Assembly: GCF_042159835.1 (NCBI RefSeq)
Contig: NZ_JBBVGT010000002.1
Location: 186,001-250,000, forward strand
Direction of reading: 5' to 3'
Origin: Albibacterium profundi
Lineage (GTDB): Bacteria > Bacteroidota > Bacteroidia > Sphingobacteriales > Sphingobacteriaceae
Length of the DNA stretch: 64,000 nucleotides
Part shown: positions 1-8,776 of the stretch, one piece after another
Layout of the letters: every line of letters begins with the position of its first letter
How positions within the stretch are numbered: position 1 is the first letter of the stretch
The notes under the pieces: generated by a model
The model's input: the letters and a program-made list of their open reading frames with translations, nothing else
What the model was told of the DNA's origin: nothing
Databases searched by the model: none
Position numbers and translations under genes: made by a program

Positions 1-350
1 GATAGCCTACTTTGCTTTACAAGCGCAGTTTCCTTTAACAGCTCATCGCTTTTGATCGTTTCGAGAGTAACGGGATTTTTAAGCTCTTCAACCGGTGATA
101 GGTCTACAACCACCCAACGGTCGTCCGTAGTGGTTGGATCTTGATAATATTCGTTGACAACCTTAGCTATCCCAACGACTTCCTTCCCTTCGTTACTATG
201 GTAGAACAGAACGAGGTCGCCTCTTTTCATGTCTTTCATATTATTCCTGGCTTGGTAATTACGTACACCATCCCAGAAAGTCTGCTTATCCTTTTGAAAC
301 TGTTGCCAACTGTATTTAAACGGTTCAGATTTAACTAAGTAATAATTCAT
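1..350 (-). CDS. EVE domain-containing protein (3' end cut by window edge)
   Basis: The reverse strand from an ATG at 348-350 reads without a stop to base 1, giving about 116 residues that begin MNYYLVKSEPFKYSWQQF and continue with WDGVRNYQARN, RGDLVLFYHS and VVGIAKVV. This is the pattern of the EVE/PUA-like family (thymocyte nuclear protein 1-like), which bind modified bases in nucleic acids; bacterial members usually have about 140 residues, so only the C-terminus is missing. The real substrate cannot be told from sequence. The gene lies downstream of slyD on the same strand but is separated from it by a strong hairpin terminator, so it may have its own weak promoter or depend on read-through. 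Confidence 0.85.
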   Translation of the reverse strand, partial: MNYYLVKSEPFKYSWQQFQKDKQTFWDGVRNYQARNNMKDMKRGDLVLFYHSNEGKEVVGIAKVVNEYYQDPTTTDDRWVVVDLSPVEELKNPVTLETIKSDELLKETALVKQSRL

Positions 351-353
351 GTC

Positions 354-390
354 AAAAAAAAGAGAGATTTGGGATCATTCCCAAATCTCT
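354..390 (-). terminator. Rho-independent terminator after slyD
   Basis: AGAGATTTGGGA (363-374) and TCCCAAATCTCT (379-390) form a perfect 12-bp stem with a four-base loop. Read on the reverse strand the stem is followed by a run of T (complement of 354-362), the normal layout for an intrinsic terminator ending transcription of the slyD-type gene before the EVE gene. Confidence 0.9.
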
Positions 391-413
391 CCAAATCTAA
401 TAAAATTCAGGGA

Positions 414-911
414 TTAATGACCACTCTGACCATCTATTCCATGTGCATGTCCATGTGACAATTCGTCTTCGGTAGCCTCGCGAACTTCTAGTACTTCGAT
501 GTCAAAATGTAAATTTTGGCCAGCCATTGGGTGATTCAAGTCTACAACAACAACTTCCGGGCTCACTTCAACAACCTTTGCTCTGAACTGATTACCTTGA
601 TTGTCTTGAAGAGGGATAATCTCTCCAACTGGCGGGATGCCAGACTCTTTAAACATATCGGCAGGAAGTTGAGCAACGGCCGCCTCATCAACATCTCCAT
701 AAGCATCAACAGCTTGAAGTTCAAAATCGACCGTGTCACCTTTCTTTAAACCTTGAATATTTTCTTCAAATTTAGGTAACATCATACCCACACCCGATAA
801 AAAAACTAATGGATTTTCTTTGCTTGCTTCTTCAACAAACTCTTTCTTTCCATCGTTTAACGTGTGTAACTTGTAAGTTAGCGCTACTACGGTGTTTGGT
901 TGTATATTCAT
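414..911 (-). CDS. slyD: FKBP-type peptidyl-prolyl cis-trans isomerase, SlyD-like
   Basis: This is a 165-residue protein with the SlyD layout: a split FKBP domain (residues about 5-70 and 120-150; LVFLSGVGMMLPKFEENIQG and DLNHPMAGQNLHFDIEV) around an inserted flap (about 70-120). It should catalyse prolyl isomerisation and act as a cytosolic folding helper. The tail carries four histidines (HGHAHG, then a final GH), a shortened form of the metal-binding tail of SlyD, so nickel or zinc binding is possible. It starts 22 bases after the stop of the thioredoxin-domain gene on the same strand, so the two are probably co-transcribed, and a strong terminator follows it. Confidence 0.92.
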   Translation of the reverse strand: MNIQPNTVVALTYKLHTLNDGKKEFVEEASKENPLVFLSGVGMMLPKFEENIQGLKKGDTVDFELQAVDAYGDVDEAAVAQLPADMFKESGIPPVGEIIPLQDNQGNQFRAKVVEVSPEVVVVDLNHPMAGQNLHFDIEVLEVREATEDELSHGHAHGIDGQSGH

Positions 912-933
912 CTTATAAAAATTGTGGGGATTC

Positions 934-2961
934 TCATTGAATCTCCGGATTAAAAATTAAATTTAATGCAGCTGGTATAGTATCTACGGGTAAGCTACAG
1001 CTTTTGTTTTTGCAAACGTATACCCTTGTGCTCTCACCTATTCGATTTTTTAACAAAGGTAGATTCTCATTCATACCCCCTAACGTAATTTTGTTTGGAA
1101 GATAAGTTCGATCTAGTTCCCGTCTGTATGTATTTGATTCTGGCCCTGTGATAGCAATTTCATTAACACCAACAACTTCATTCAATACCAACATTGCCCA
1201 ATTCGAAAATGCAGATGGATAAGTTTTTATTTGTGGAAAAACATTGATCAGTGTCTGCATAGCCATTGAACGATACTTATCTTCATCAAAAAACAAGCCT
1301 AACTTGAATAACTGGGTGACAAAAACAGAATTAGATGAAGGAATGACATCATCCATAATTTCTCTTTTTTCAGCAATCAATTGCTCAGCTTTCTTAGAGC
1401 TATAGCGAAATACGGTGTCACCCTCTTGCCGGAAATCCGACAATACTCTATTCGTCAACCCCTTAGCACGGTTTAAATATTCAACATTAAAGGTAGCTTC
1501 GTATAATCCGATCAGCGCATCGATGTAAAAAGCATAATCATCTAAGAAACCGAGAACCTGTCGCCCGTGATGCTCTGGCTGCCTCAATAAATTACCCTCG
1601 CCATCTAATAGGTTCTCTTTGATAAATTGATCACAGCTAACTGCAACGTCTAAAAATTCTTGCTTATTAAATGTACGATAAGCACCTGTAAATGCCCTGA
1701 TCACCATTGAGTTCCATGCACACAGAACTTTGTTGTCTAAAGCAGGACGGTTTCTTTTCTCTCGAAATGCATATAATTTCTTTTTAACTTCAGCTAAATA
1801 TACTTCCCACTCATCAGCTGTAAATCCGGCTTCCTGCGCCAATATGTCAGCATCCACAGCGGTCTTAAGAACATTGCTATGCATTTCTTGCCAATTCCCT
1901 TCCTCTGTTATTTGAAAGTATTGAATAAATAACATTGCGTCCTCCCCCAGAGCTTCAACGATCTCATCCTGTGTAAAACAGTAGTACTTACCTTCAACGC
2001 CATCACTGTCTGCATCTAATGAGCTATAAAATCCACCTGATGGATGCATCATTTCACGCTGTACCCAAGCCAGTGTTTCAAATACAACTCGTTTGTACTG
2101 GGGATCTTGTTTATGCAAGTATGCTTCACAATAAAGGCTTACTAACAAAGCATTGTCATATAACATCTTTTCAAAATGTGGAATGTGCCATTCAGCGTCT
2201 ACCGAATACCGTGCGAAACCGCCACCCACATGATCATAGATCCCACCGGATGCTATTTTTTTTAAAGTAAAATGGACATGTTCGAGTACAGTATTATCTT
2301 GCGTATGAAAACCATACCGAAGAAGAAAAAGCCAGTTATTTGGAATAGGAAACTTGGGCACCCTACGGTTCCCACCATGCTTAGCATCAAAAGAGTTTTT
2401 CCAATCGTCTACCATGTCAGTTAACATCTGCAACTGAAACGGCTCATCTATTTCATGATGAGGAATCAAATCAGAACGGACAATGCCTTCGGTTAATCGT
2501 TCCGCATAGTCATAAGCCACGTCAGGCTTTTGCAGCCAGGTTTCGTTAAGTTGGATTAAAATATTAACCCAATCTTCCGGTCGAAAATACGTACCGCCAT
2601 AGATAGGCCTGCCATCAGGTAAACATATTACATTGAGCGGCCAGCCTCCCTGCCCTTTCATCAACTGCACTGCCGTCATATAAATATGATCGATATCAGG
2701 GCGTTCTTCTCGGTCAACCTTAACAGCGATAAAATGATCATTCATCACTTTCGCCACTTCGTTATTCTCGAAGCTTTCACGCTCCATTACATGACACCAA
2801 TGACATGCCGCATAACCGATGCTGACAATAATAAGTTTGTTTTCGCTTTCTGCCTTCTGAAGAGCTTCTTTTCCCCACGGAAACCAGTCAACAGGGTTGT
2901 TCTGATGCTGCTTTAAATATGGTGAGGACTCATGTTGTAACCGATTGGGCATATATTTCAT
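934..2961 (-). CDS. Thioredoxin domain-containing protein (DUF255 / SSP411-YyaL family)
   Basis: The protein has 675 residues and opens with the family signature NRLQHESSPYLKQHQNNPVDW. A thioredoxin-like domain follows (about 10-170) with a CHWCHVM redox motif near residue 53, then QGGWPLNV and GGTYFRPEDW. The rest is an alpha/alpha-barrel resembling N-acylglucosamine epimerases and six-hairpin glycosidases (HVGGGFARYSVDAEWHIPHF; LDADSDGVEGKYYCF). Members are widespread, but their substrate is not established; a redox or carbohydrate-related role is usually suggested. Length is normal. An alternative start is the Met at codon 4. It is probably transcribed with slyD, and the gene for the M24 peptidase diverges from it across about 109 bases. 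Confidence 0.9.
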   Translation of the reverse strand: MKYMPNRLQHESSPYLKQHQNNPVDWFPWGKEALQKAESENKLIIVSIGYAACHWCHVMERESFENNEVAKVMNDHFIAVKVDREERPDIDHIYMTAVQLMKGQGGWPLNVICLPDGRPIYGGTYFRPEDWVNILIQLNETWLQKPDVAYDYAERLTEGIVRSDLIPHHEIDEPFQLQMLTDMVDDWKNSFDAKHGGNRRVPKFPIPNNWLFLLRYGFHTQDNTVLEHVHFTLKKIASGGIYDHVGGGFARYSVDAEWHIPHFEKMLYDNALLVSLYCEAYLHKQDPQYKRVVFETLAWVQREMMHPSGGFYSSLDADSDGVEGKYYCFTQDEIVEALGEDAMLFIQYFQITEEGNWQEMHSNVLKTAVDADILAQEAGFTADEWEVYLAEVKKKLYAFREKRNRPALDNKVLCAWNSMVIRAFTGAYRTFNKQEFLDVAVSCDQFIKENLLDGEGNLLRQPEHHGRQVLGFLDDYAFYIDALIGLYEATFNVEYLNRAKGLTNRVLSDFRQEGDTVFRYSSKKAEQLIAEKREIMDDVIPSSNSVFVTQLFKLGLFFDEDKYRSMAMQTLINVFPQIKTYPSAFSNWAMLVLNEVVGVNEIAITGPESNTYRRELDRTYLPNKITLGGMNENLPLLKNRIGESTRVYVCKNKSCSLPVDTIPAALNLIFNPEIQ

Positions 2962-3070
2962 AAATGTAAGATTTTCAATGAAAAATAGAAAATTAGTGCT
3001 TAGAATAACTAATTTTTGCCTTTAAGCTTAGCTTTTTAGTAACTTGCAACTCATTAAAATCCGTAACTAT

Positions 3071-4849
3071 ATGACACCTTTTGATAGACTCACTCTTTTG
3101 AGAGAGAAAATGAAAGAACAGAATATTGATGCTTATATTATTGCTTCGGCAGACCCACATATGAGCGAATACCTTCCCGATCGGTATAAGAACATGGAGT
3201 GGCTTTCAGGCTTTACCGGATCTGCCGGAACCTTAGCAATAACGGCTAATTTCGCTGGCTTATGGACAGATAGTCGCTATTTTGTTCAGGCAGGAGACCA
3301 ATTAAAGGATACAGGTTTTGAGCTGGTTAAATTGAAGAACCAAGGCGCTCCGGAGTATATTGATTGGTTAGCACAACAACTGAACGAAGGGTCAACATTA
3401 GGCTTTGATGGTAAATTGATGTCTATCGCCATCGCTAATCAAGCAATTGAAGCAATGAAAAGCAAGAACATTCAAGTAAACGCAGCAATTGACTTAATTG
3501 ACGAAATCTGGACTGATCGACCTTCTCTGCCGAGTGAACCTGCATACTTAATAGACGAGGAGACCACAGGCAAATCAATTACTAACAAAATTGCGGAAGT
3601 AAAGGCGGCCCTGCGTACAAAGGGAGCTACAGCTCATTTGATATCTTCTTTGGATGATATCTCATGGGTGTTCAACCTACGCGGGTCTGATGTCAAATGC
3701 AATCCGGTAGTTCTAAGTTTCGCATTGATCGAAGATGAAGATGTACAGTTATTTATAGACAAGAACAAGCTGAGTGAAGAAGATGTCAGTAAGCTCCACG
3801 ACGCAAAGGTTTCGATTCAGGAGTACGATGCTATCGAGCCAGCCATCGCATCTTTGTCGACTAAAGATACCGTGCTAATAGATCCGAAACGTAATTGTTT
3901 TGCTTATTACGCTCTCATCCCCAAAGAGTGCACTAAAATAGAAGCGATCAACCCGAGCACATTTCTAAAAGCTGTAAAAAATGAAACCGAACTGAAGCAT
4001 ATGCGTACTACGATGGTGAAAGACGGAGCAGCGCTAACTAAGTTTTTCTACTGGTTGGAAAATAATATTGGAAAGGAGCAGATCACGGAAATCACGATTG
4101 CGGAAAAGCTAAAAGAGTTTAGAGCACAACAAGATGGTTTTGTGGGCGAAAGTTTCGATACGATAGCAGGATACAAAGCGCATGGCGCCCTACCTCATTA
4201 TAAAGCTACAGAAGAAAACAAGTCCACCCTAGAACCGAATGGCATGCTCTTAATTGACTCAGGCGGACAATATACGACGGGGACAACTGATATCACCCGC
4301 GTTATTTCATTGGGGAATCCGAGTGCTGATGAAAAGCGAGATTACACCTTAGTACTCAAAGCATTAATAGAAGGGAGCACCATTATTTTTCCGGTAGGAA
4401 CAAAAGGATATCAGATTGATGCGATTACTCGTCGACCTTTATGGGATTATTCAAAAAACTATGGACACGGTACCGGCCATGGTGTTGGATTCTTTTTAAA
4501 TGTTCACGAAGGGCCGCATGTCTTCAATACGGCAAACATAGATATCGCAATAGAACCTAACATGGTTTCATCAATAGAACCAGGCTTGTATATTGAAGGG
4601 AATTATGGTATCCGGATCGAAAACCTAGTGGTTAACCGTATAGAAACCGAGAATCAGTTTGGTCAATTCCAAAGCTTCGAAACCTTGACACTGTGTTATA
4701 TAGAAACATCGTTGATCGACAAAAGCCTATTGGATGACAAACATATAAAATGGCTCAACGATTATCACGCATTCGTTTTCGCTCAACTATCGCCTTCCTT
4801 AAATGGAGAAGAGCTTGAATGGTTTAAAAACAAGACAAAAGCAATCTAA
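3071..4849 (+). CDS. Xaa-Pro aminopeptidase (aminopeptidase P, M24B family)
   Basis: From the ATG at 3071 this gives 592 residues; the open frame also extends upstream to a TTG at 3044, which I reject in favour of the ATG because homologues begin with a segment like MTPFDRLTLLREKM. The three-domain M24B layout is visible: two creatinase-like N-terminal domains and a C-terminal pita-bread catalytic domain. Metal ligands are recognisable in LIDSGGQYTTGTTDITR (two Asp), GHGTGHGVGFFLNVHEGP (His) and the later SIEPGLYIEGNYGIRIENL (two Glu). It should remove N-terminal residues that precede proline, in the cytosol. It overlaps the start of mazG by one base, so the two are translationally coupled. 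Confidence 0.93.
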   Translation: MTPFDRLTLLREKMKEQNIDAYIIASADPHMSEYLPDRYKNMEWLSGFTGSAGTLAITANFAGLWTDSRYFVQAGDQLKDTGFELVKLKNQGAPEYIDWLAQQLNEGSTLGFDGKLMSIAIANQAIEAMKSKNIQVNAAIDLIDEIWTDRPSLPSEPAYLIDEETTGKSITNKIAEVKAALRTKGATAHLISSLDDISWVFNLRGSDVKCNPVVLSFALIEDEDVQLFIDKNKLSEEDVSKLHDAKVSIQEYDAIEPAIASLSTKDTVLIDPKRNCFAYYALIPKECTKIEAINPSTFLKAVKNETELKHMRTTMVKDGAALTKFFYWLENNIGKEQITEITIAEKLKEFRAQQDGFVGESFDTIAGYKAHGALPHYKATEENKSTLEPNGMLLIDSGGQYTTGTTDITRVISLGNPSADEKRDYTLVLKALIEGSTIIFPVGTKGYQIDAITRRPLWDYSKNYGHGTGHGVGFFLNVHEGPHVFNTANIDIAIEPNMVSSIEPGLYIEGNYGIRIENLVVNRIETENQFGQFQSFETLTLCYIETSLIDKSLLDDKHIKWLNDYHAFVFAQLSPSLNGEELEWFKNKTKAI

Positions 4850-5655
4850 TGAGCAAGATACCTCCTCCACCGGAAACCACTCCAGCCTTAGCTTTTGAGC
4901 GTTTATTAACAATCATGAACACGCTGAGAACAGACTGTCCATGGGATAAAAAACAAACCATGAACAGTTTACGTCATCTAACAATTGAAGAGATGTACGA
5001 GCTTGCAGATGCTATTTTGGAGAATGATTTACCAGAAGTGAAAAAGGAGCTCGGTGATATCCTCTTGCATATTGTCTTCTACGCTAAAATAGCAGAAGAA
5101 AAACGTGCATTTGATATCACCGAGGTATTGAATAGTATCTGTGACAAGCTGATAAACCGACATCCCCATATCTACGGCGATGTTGATGTTAACAACGAAG
5201 ATGATGTCAAACAAAATTGGGAACAAATAAAACTAAGAGAAGGCAACAAATCCGTTCTTGGTGGCGTACCACAATCTCTTCCGGCTTTGGTAAAAGCTTA
5301 TCGGATACAGGATAAAGTGCGAGGTGTGGGATTTGATTGGGATAACAAAGGACAGGTTTGGGAAAAGGTTGAAGAAGAATTGAATGAATTTAAAAATGAA
5401 TTCAATATCGAAGGCGGTGATCATGTTGACGAAGAAAAAGCCGAAGCTGAATTTGGCGATCTTCTATTCTCGTTGATTAATTATGCGCGTTTTCTCAACA
5501 TAAATCCAGAAAACGCACTTGAACGAACGAATAAGAAGTTTATTAAACGCTTTAGCTATCTGGAACAAAAAGCCACAGAAGACGGAAAGAAACTGCAGGA
5601 CATGTCACTCGATGAAATGGATGTGTACTGGGATCAAGCGAAAGAGAGAGAATAA
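4849..5655 (+). CDS. mazG: Nucleoside triphosphate pyrophosphohydrolase MazG
   Basis: This 268-residue protein carries two MazG repeats. The first (about 15-115) has LRTDCPWDKKQTMNSLR, EEMYELADAI and ELGDILLHIVFYAKI; the second (about 150-260) has DKVRGVGFDW and KAEAEFGDLLFSLINYAR, with the E-x-x-E-x-x-D type metal-binding residues. It hydrolyses NTPs and dNTPs to the monophosphate and pyrophosphate, cleaning the pool of aberrant nucleotides and, in some bacteria, lowering ppGpp. Its ATG shares one base with the stop of the upstream aminopeptidase gene (TAATG). It converges with the permease gene, leaving only seven bases between stop codons. Confidence 0.95.
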   Translation: MSKIPPPPETTPALAFERLLTIMNTLRTDCPWDKKQTMNSLRHLTIEEMYELADAILENDLPEVKKELGDILLHIVFYAKIAEEKRAFDITEVLNSICDKLINRHPHIYGDVDVNNEDDVKQNWEQIKLREGNKSVLGGVPQSLPALVKAYRIQDKVRGVGFDWDNKGQVWEKVEEELNEFKNEFNIEGGDHVDEEKAEAEFGDLLFSLINYARFLNINPENALERTNKKFIKRFSYLEQKATEDGKKLQDMSLDEMDVYWDQAKERE

Positions 5656-5662
5656 TTATTTC

Positions 5663-6883
5663 TTATTTAAAACTGATTGCTTTTACTGGGTTTATGCGGC
5701 TTACCAATCCAGAGGGTATTAACAAAACTAACAGGCAGATCACCAATGTGCCTATATTAAGCAATAGTATATCTGAGACGGAGATCGATATTGGTACATG
5801 ATCTACGTAATACGATGCTTCATCTAGCTTGAACAAGCGTGTGGACGATTGAAAAAAACACAATCCAAGTCCTACGAGGTTTCCTAATAGAAGTCCGTAT
5901 CCGATTAAATACGCGGCGTTATAGAGGAAGATTTTTCTAATTCCACTGTTTGTAAAACCTAGCGCCTTTAAGATACCAATCATGCTCGTACGCTCCAGTA
6001 TCATAATGAGCAGGGCAGAGATCATATTGATGACGGCTACGAGGACCATTAATACGAGAATTACCTCGGTATTAACATCGAGCAGATCCAACCATTTGAA
6101 AACTTCTGGATAATATTCTACAATACTAACTCCACGCAAGTCGATCGGCAAATGATCTATAACTTCAGAAGTAGTGTTTTCTAACGCGTTAAAGTCGGCT
6201 ATGTGCATCTCATATCCCCCAACCGTGTTTTGATCCCAATTATTTAATCGCTGAATCAATGCTAAACTACCTATAATGTATGTTTTATCAATTTCCTCCA
6301 CTCCCAAATTGAAGATTCCAACGATTTCAAATTTCCTTTTTCGGATAGGCTCCTGTACAAAATACATTAAAAAATCATCTCCAACATTTAGCTTGAGACG
6401 GTTTGCTAAGGTCTTAGAAACAATGATCTGCGTATTTGCACCGTCTGGATCGGAAAAGTCTATTCCCCTACCTTCCACCAGAATCTTTGATAAATAATCT
6501 TGATTATACAGACTATCGATACCCTTCAACACAACACCTTCCACCTCCTCGTTTACATTAATAATGCCCGGTTTAGTTGCAAAAGGCTGAATAGATTGAA
6601 CATTTTCAATCGCTAACAAATTGGCTTTTATCGAATCATCCAACGAGATTGGGATATTATCGTAAGCGACATTCATGTCGTATTGAAAAGCGATAATATC
6701 ACCACTGAAGCCACGCTGTTTTTCGATAATTTCATTTTTGAATCCCTTTAAAACAGCGACGGCCAATATCATAACAGTCAAGCCAAGCATAATGCCCGCA
6801 ATAGCTACACGAACAATCAGTTTAGAGAAAGTACGATTACTTTTCGTTGTAATGCGACGTGCTATGAATAAAGGAAAATTCAA
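5663..6883 (-). CDS. ABC transporter permease, LolC/LolE-like (FtsX/MacB fold)
   Basis: The 406-residue protein has one transmembrane helix near the N-terminus (VAIAGIMLGLTVMILAVAVL), a periplasmic domain of roughly 200 residues and three C-terminal helices (about 270-400), the FtsX/LolC/E topology. The opening FPLFIARRITTKSNRTFSKL and the cytoplasmic TSMIGILKALGFTNSGIRKIF are typical of LolC/E-type permeases, so a role in moving lipoproteins toward the outer membrane is likely; the ATPase partner is not in this window. The start codon is TTG (6881-6883): an in-frame TAA lies four codons upstream (6893-6895) and no ATG occurs near the expected N-terminus. Confidence 0.88.
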   Translation of the reverse strand: MNFPLFIARRITTKSNRTFSKLIVRVAIAGIMLGLTVMILAVAVLKGFKNEIIEKQRGFSGDIIAFQYDMNVAYDNIPISLDDSIKANLLAIENVQSIQPFATKPGIINVNEEVEGVVLKGIDSLYNQDYLSKILVEGRGIDFSDPDGANTQIIVSKTLANRLKLNVGDDFLMYFVQEPIRKRKFEIVGIFNLGVEEIDKTYIIGSLALIQRLNNWDQNTVGGYEMHIADFNALENTTSEVIDHLPIDLRGVSIVEYYPEVFKWLDLLDVNTEVILVLMVLVAVINMISALLIMILERTSMIGILKALGFTNSGIRKIFLYNAAYLIGYGLLLGNLVGLGLCFFQSSTRLFKLDEASYYVDHVPISISVSDILLLNIGTLVICLLVLLIPSGLVSRINPVKAISFK

Positions 6884-6900
6884 ATTAGATATAGATTATT

Positions 6901-6920
6901 TTTACCTTCGCAAAGGTAAA
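6901..6920. promoter_or_regulatory. Divergent promoter dyad between the LolC/E-like permease gene and fmt
   Basis: TTTACCTT (6901-6908) and AAGGTAAA (6913-6920) are perfect 8-base inverted arms around CGCA. On the reverse strand the dyad contains TACCTTTG (complement of 6911-6918), an exact TAnnTTTG -7 box placed about 28 bases before the permease start. On the forward strand it contains TACCTTCG (6903-6910), one base off the consensus, about 42 bases before fmt. I see no clear -33 TTTG for either direction. Back-to-back -7 boxes in one palindrome would couple the two promoters. Confidence 0.5.
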
Positions 6921-6951
6921 GAATGTATTTTAGAATCTTTTAATTAATAAT

Positions 6952-7875
6952 ATGTCGATTATTTTCATGGGCACCCCAGATTTTGCGGTGGCTTCACTCA
7001 AAGCCTTGTTGGATGCAGGAGAAAACGTAATAGCGGTCGTGACAGCGACTGACAAACCAGCAGGACGAGGACAAAGGCTTCAGCAATCGGCAGTAAAACG
7101 TTATGCGATGGAGCAAGGTTTGCCGGTCATGCAACCACGCAATTTGAAGGATCCTGAATTTCTTAGAGAACTAAAGAGTTATGGTGCCGAGCTGCAAGTG
7201 GTTGTGGCATTCCGGATGTTGCCTGAAGCTGTCTGGAATATGCCTGAGAAGGGCACAATTAACCTGCACGCCTCTTTATTGCCGCAATACCGAGGTGCGG
7301 CGCCAATTAACCATGCCATTATCAATGGAGAAAAGGAAAGCGGCGTGACAACATTCCTATTACAACATGAAATTGACACCGGCAATATCCTTTTTTCGGA
7401 GAAGGTTTACATTGCGTCTGATGCTACTGCGGGCGATTTGCATGATGACTTGATGAATGTAGGTGCTACGCTGCTGGTAAAAACAGTTCAAGCACTGAAG
7501 AAAGGAGGGGCAATTGAGAAACCGCAGCGCGCAGAGCCGAATACCCTAAAACCGGCACCAAAGATCCACAAAGAAGATTGTAAAATAGATTGGTCACAGT
7601 CCGTTGAGAACGTATACAATTTTATCAGAGGGCTGAGTCCCTACCCCACTGCTTATACCTATTTACAAGGTAAGATGCTTAAAATATTCCAAGCAAAACC
7701 TATATACGAAACACCTCATATTCCCGTGGGTGATTTCACGAGTGATGGCAAACACTTCTTACACTTCGCATGCAAAGACGGTTACATAGCAGTTGAAACG
7801 CTACAAATTGAAGGAAAAAAAAGAATGGGAACGGCCGACTTCCTTCGGGGTTACGCTATTAATTCAATAAATTAG
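6952..7875 (+). CDS. fmt: Methionyl-tRNA formyltransferase
   Basis: The protein has 307 residues. The N-terminal formyltransferase domain (about 1-190) begins MSIIFMGTPDFAVASLKAL and contains the 10-formyltetrahydrofolate site INLHASLLPQYRGAAPIN (catalytic His and downstream Asp in HEIDTGNILF). The C-terminal tRNA-binding domain (about 200-300) has KIDWSQSVENVYNFIRGLSPYP. It adds the formyl group to Met-tRNA(fMet) for translation initiation. Length and motifs are complete. Its 3' end overlaps the 3' end of the convergent aminotransferase gene by four bases, with no terminator between them. Confidence 0.97.
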   Translation: MSIIFMGTPDFAVASLKALLDAGENVIAVVTATDKPAGRGQRLQQSAVKRYAMEQGLPVMQPRNLKDPEFLRELKSYGAELQVVVAFRMLPEAVWNMPEKGTINLHASLLPQYRGAAPINHAIINGEKESGVTTFLLQHEIDTGNILFSEKVYIASDATAGDLHDDLMNVGATLLVKTVQALKKGGAIEKPQRAEPNTLKPAPKIHKEDCKIDWSQSVENVYNFIRGLSPYPTAYTYLQGKMLKIFQAKPIYETPHIPVGDFTSDGKHFLHFACKDGYIAVETLQIEGKKRMGTADFLRGYAINSIN

Positions 7876-8741
7876 TCGCTCTCACTGAACCTATATAGCC
7901 ATTGCTCATATTGCCCCCAGATTTTTTTAGACAGTCGGTTAAAATAACGTTTCTTTTTATAGCCGAGCACACACTGGATTCCGTGTACCGCGTTTGTAAT
8001 AAAAATCTCCTCGGCCTCATTGAGTATATGTGGGTTAATCTGAGCTTCGACAATTTCGATACCTTCAGCTTCTGCAAAATCAATTATGGAACGTCGCATG
8101 ACACCATCAACACAACCTTCTGTTAAAGCTGGTGTATAGATTGTATTTTCATAAATAACAAAAATATTGGACGATGAGGTTTCACAGATAAACCCTTCGT
8201 CGTTTAAAATAACGACATCGTCGAGGCCATGTTTCTTACGGTAAACCCCAGCTAATACATAAAGAAGCGAGTTGCTTGACTTGAGAGCCGAAAGAGAGTT
8301 TACCGACTTTCTATGATCTGGGAATACATCAATAATAAGCCCTGCTTGATTATGTATATTTATTTTCTTGTCTAGTCGATTTACTTCTATCAAGTAAGCT
8401 GGCACATTCGTAGTAGGCGTATATAAACCCTCGCCATCACGAAAAACCGCCAGGCGTACGCGACACTCGCTGTCCACTAATCCATTTTTTATCAACAGTT
8501 CTTGTATACGCTTCAGCACAAAATCTTCGTCAAATCTATGGACGTTATCAAACTGCAAGAGCGTCATGCTCTTTTGCAGCCGTTCTACGTGATACCTTAA
8601 TAAAGGAACCTTCCCATCCTCAACACGCATTGTCTCGAAGATGCCGTCACCATAGCGGAAGCTGCGGTTATTCGATTGAAAAATAGCTTCTGTACTTCTA
8701 TAAAATTCACCATTATAATCTAAATAGCGAGCTTGATTCAT
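7872..8741 (-). CDS. Class IV aminotransferase (branched-chain aminotransferase / aminodeoxychorismate lyase family)
   Basis: This 289-residue PLP enzyme has the fold-type IV signatures: NNRSFRYGDGIFETMRV near residue 25, LKSSNSLLYVLAG with the Schiff-base lysine near residue 155, and EGFICETSSSNIFVI with TPALTEGCVDGVMRR in the phosphate-binding region. The family includes IlvE, D-amino acid transaminase and PabC (4-amino-4-deoxychorismate lyase). The size and the presence of a PabB gene elsewhere in the window make a PabC role in folate synthesis reasonable, but sequence alone does not separate the three. It lies 35 bases downstream of rluD on the same strand and is probably co-transcribed. 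Confidence 0.85.
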   Translation of the reverse strand: MNQARYLDYNGEFYRSTEAIFQSNNRSFRYGDGIFETMRVEDGKVPLLRYHVERLQKSMTLLQFDNVHRFDEDFVLKRIQELLIKNGLVDSECRVRLAVFRDGEGLYTPTTNVPAYLIEVNRLDKKINIHNQAGLIIDVFPDHRKSVNSLSALKSSNSLLYVLAGVYRKKHGLDDVVILNDEGFICETSSSNIFVIYENTIYTPALTEGCVDGVMRRSIIDFAEAEGIEIVEAQINPHILNEAEEIFITNAVHGIQCVLGYKKKRYFNRLSKKIWGQYEQWLYRFSESD

Positions 8742-8776
8742 TCAGATATTCTTGTTTAAATCTTTATTAATAGTTT

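Noticed and set aside
3044..3070. Upstream TTG extension of the aminopeptidase P gene.
   Set aside because: The ATG at 3071 gives the family's normal N-terminus and no feature supports a TTG start.
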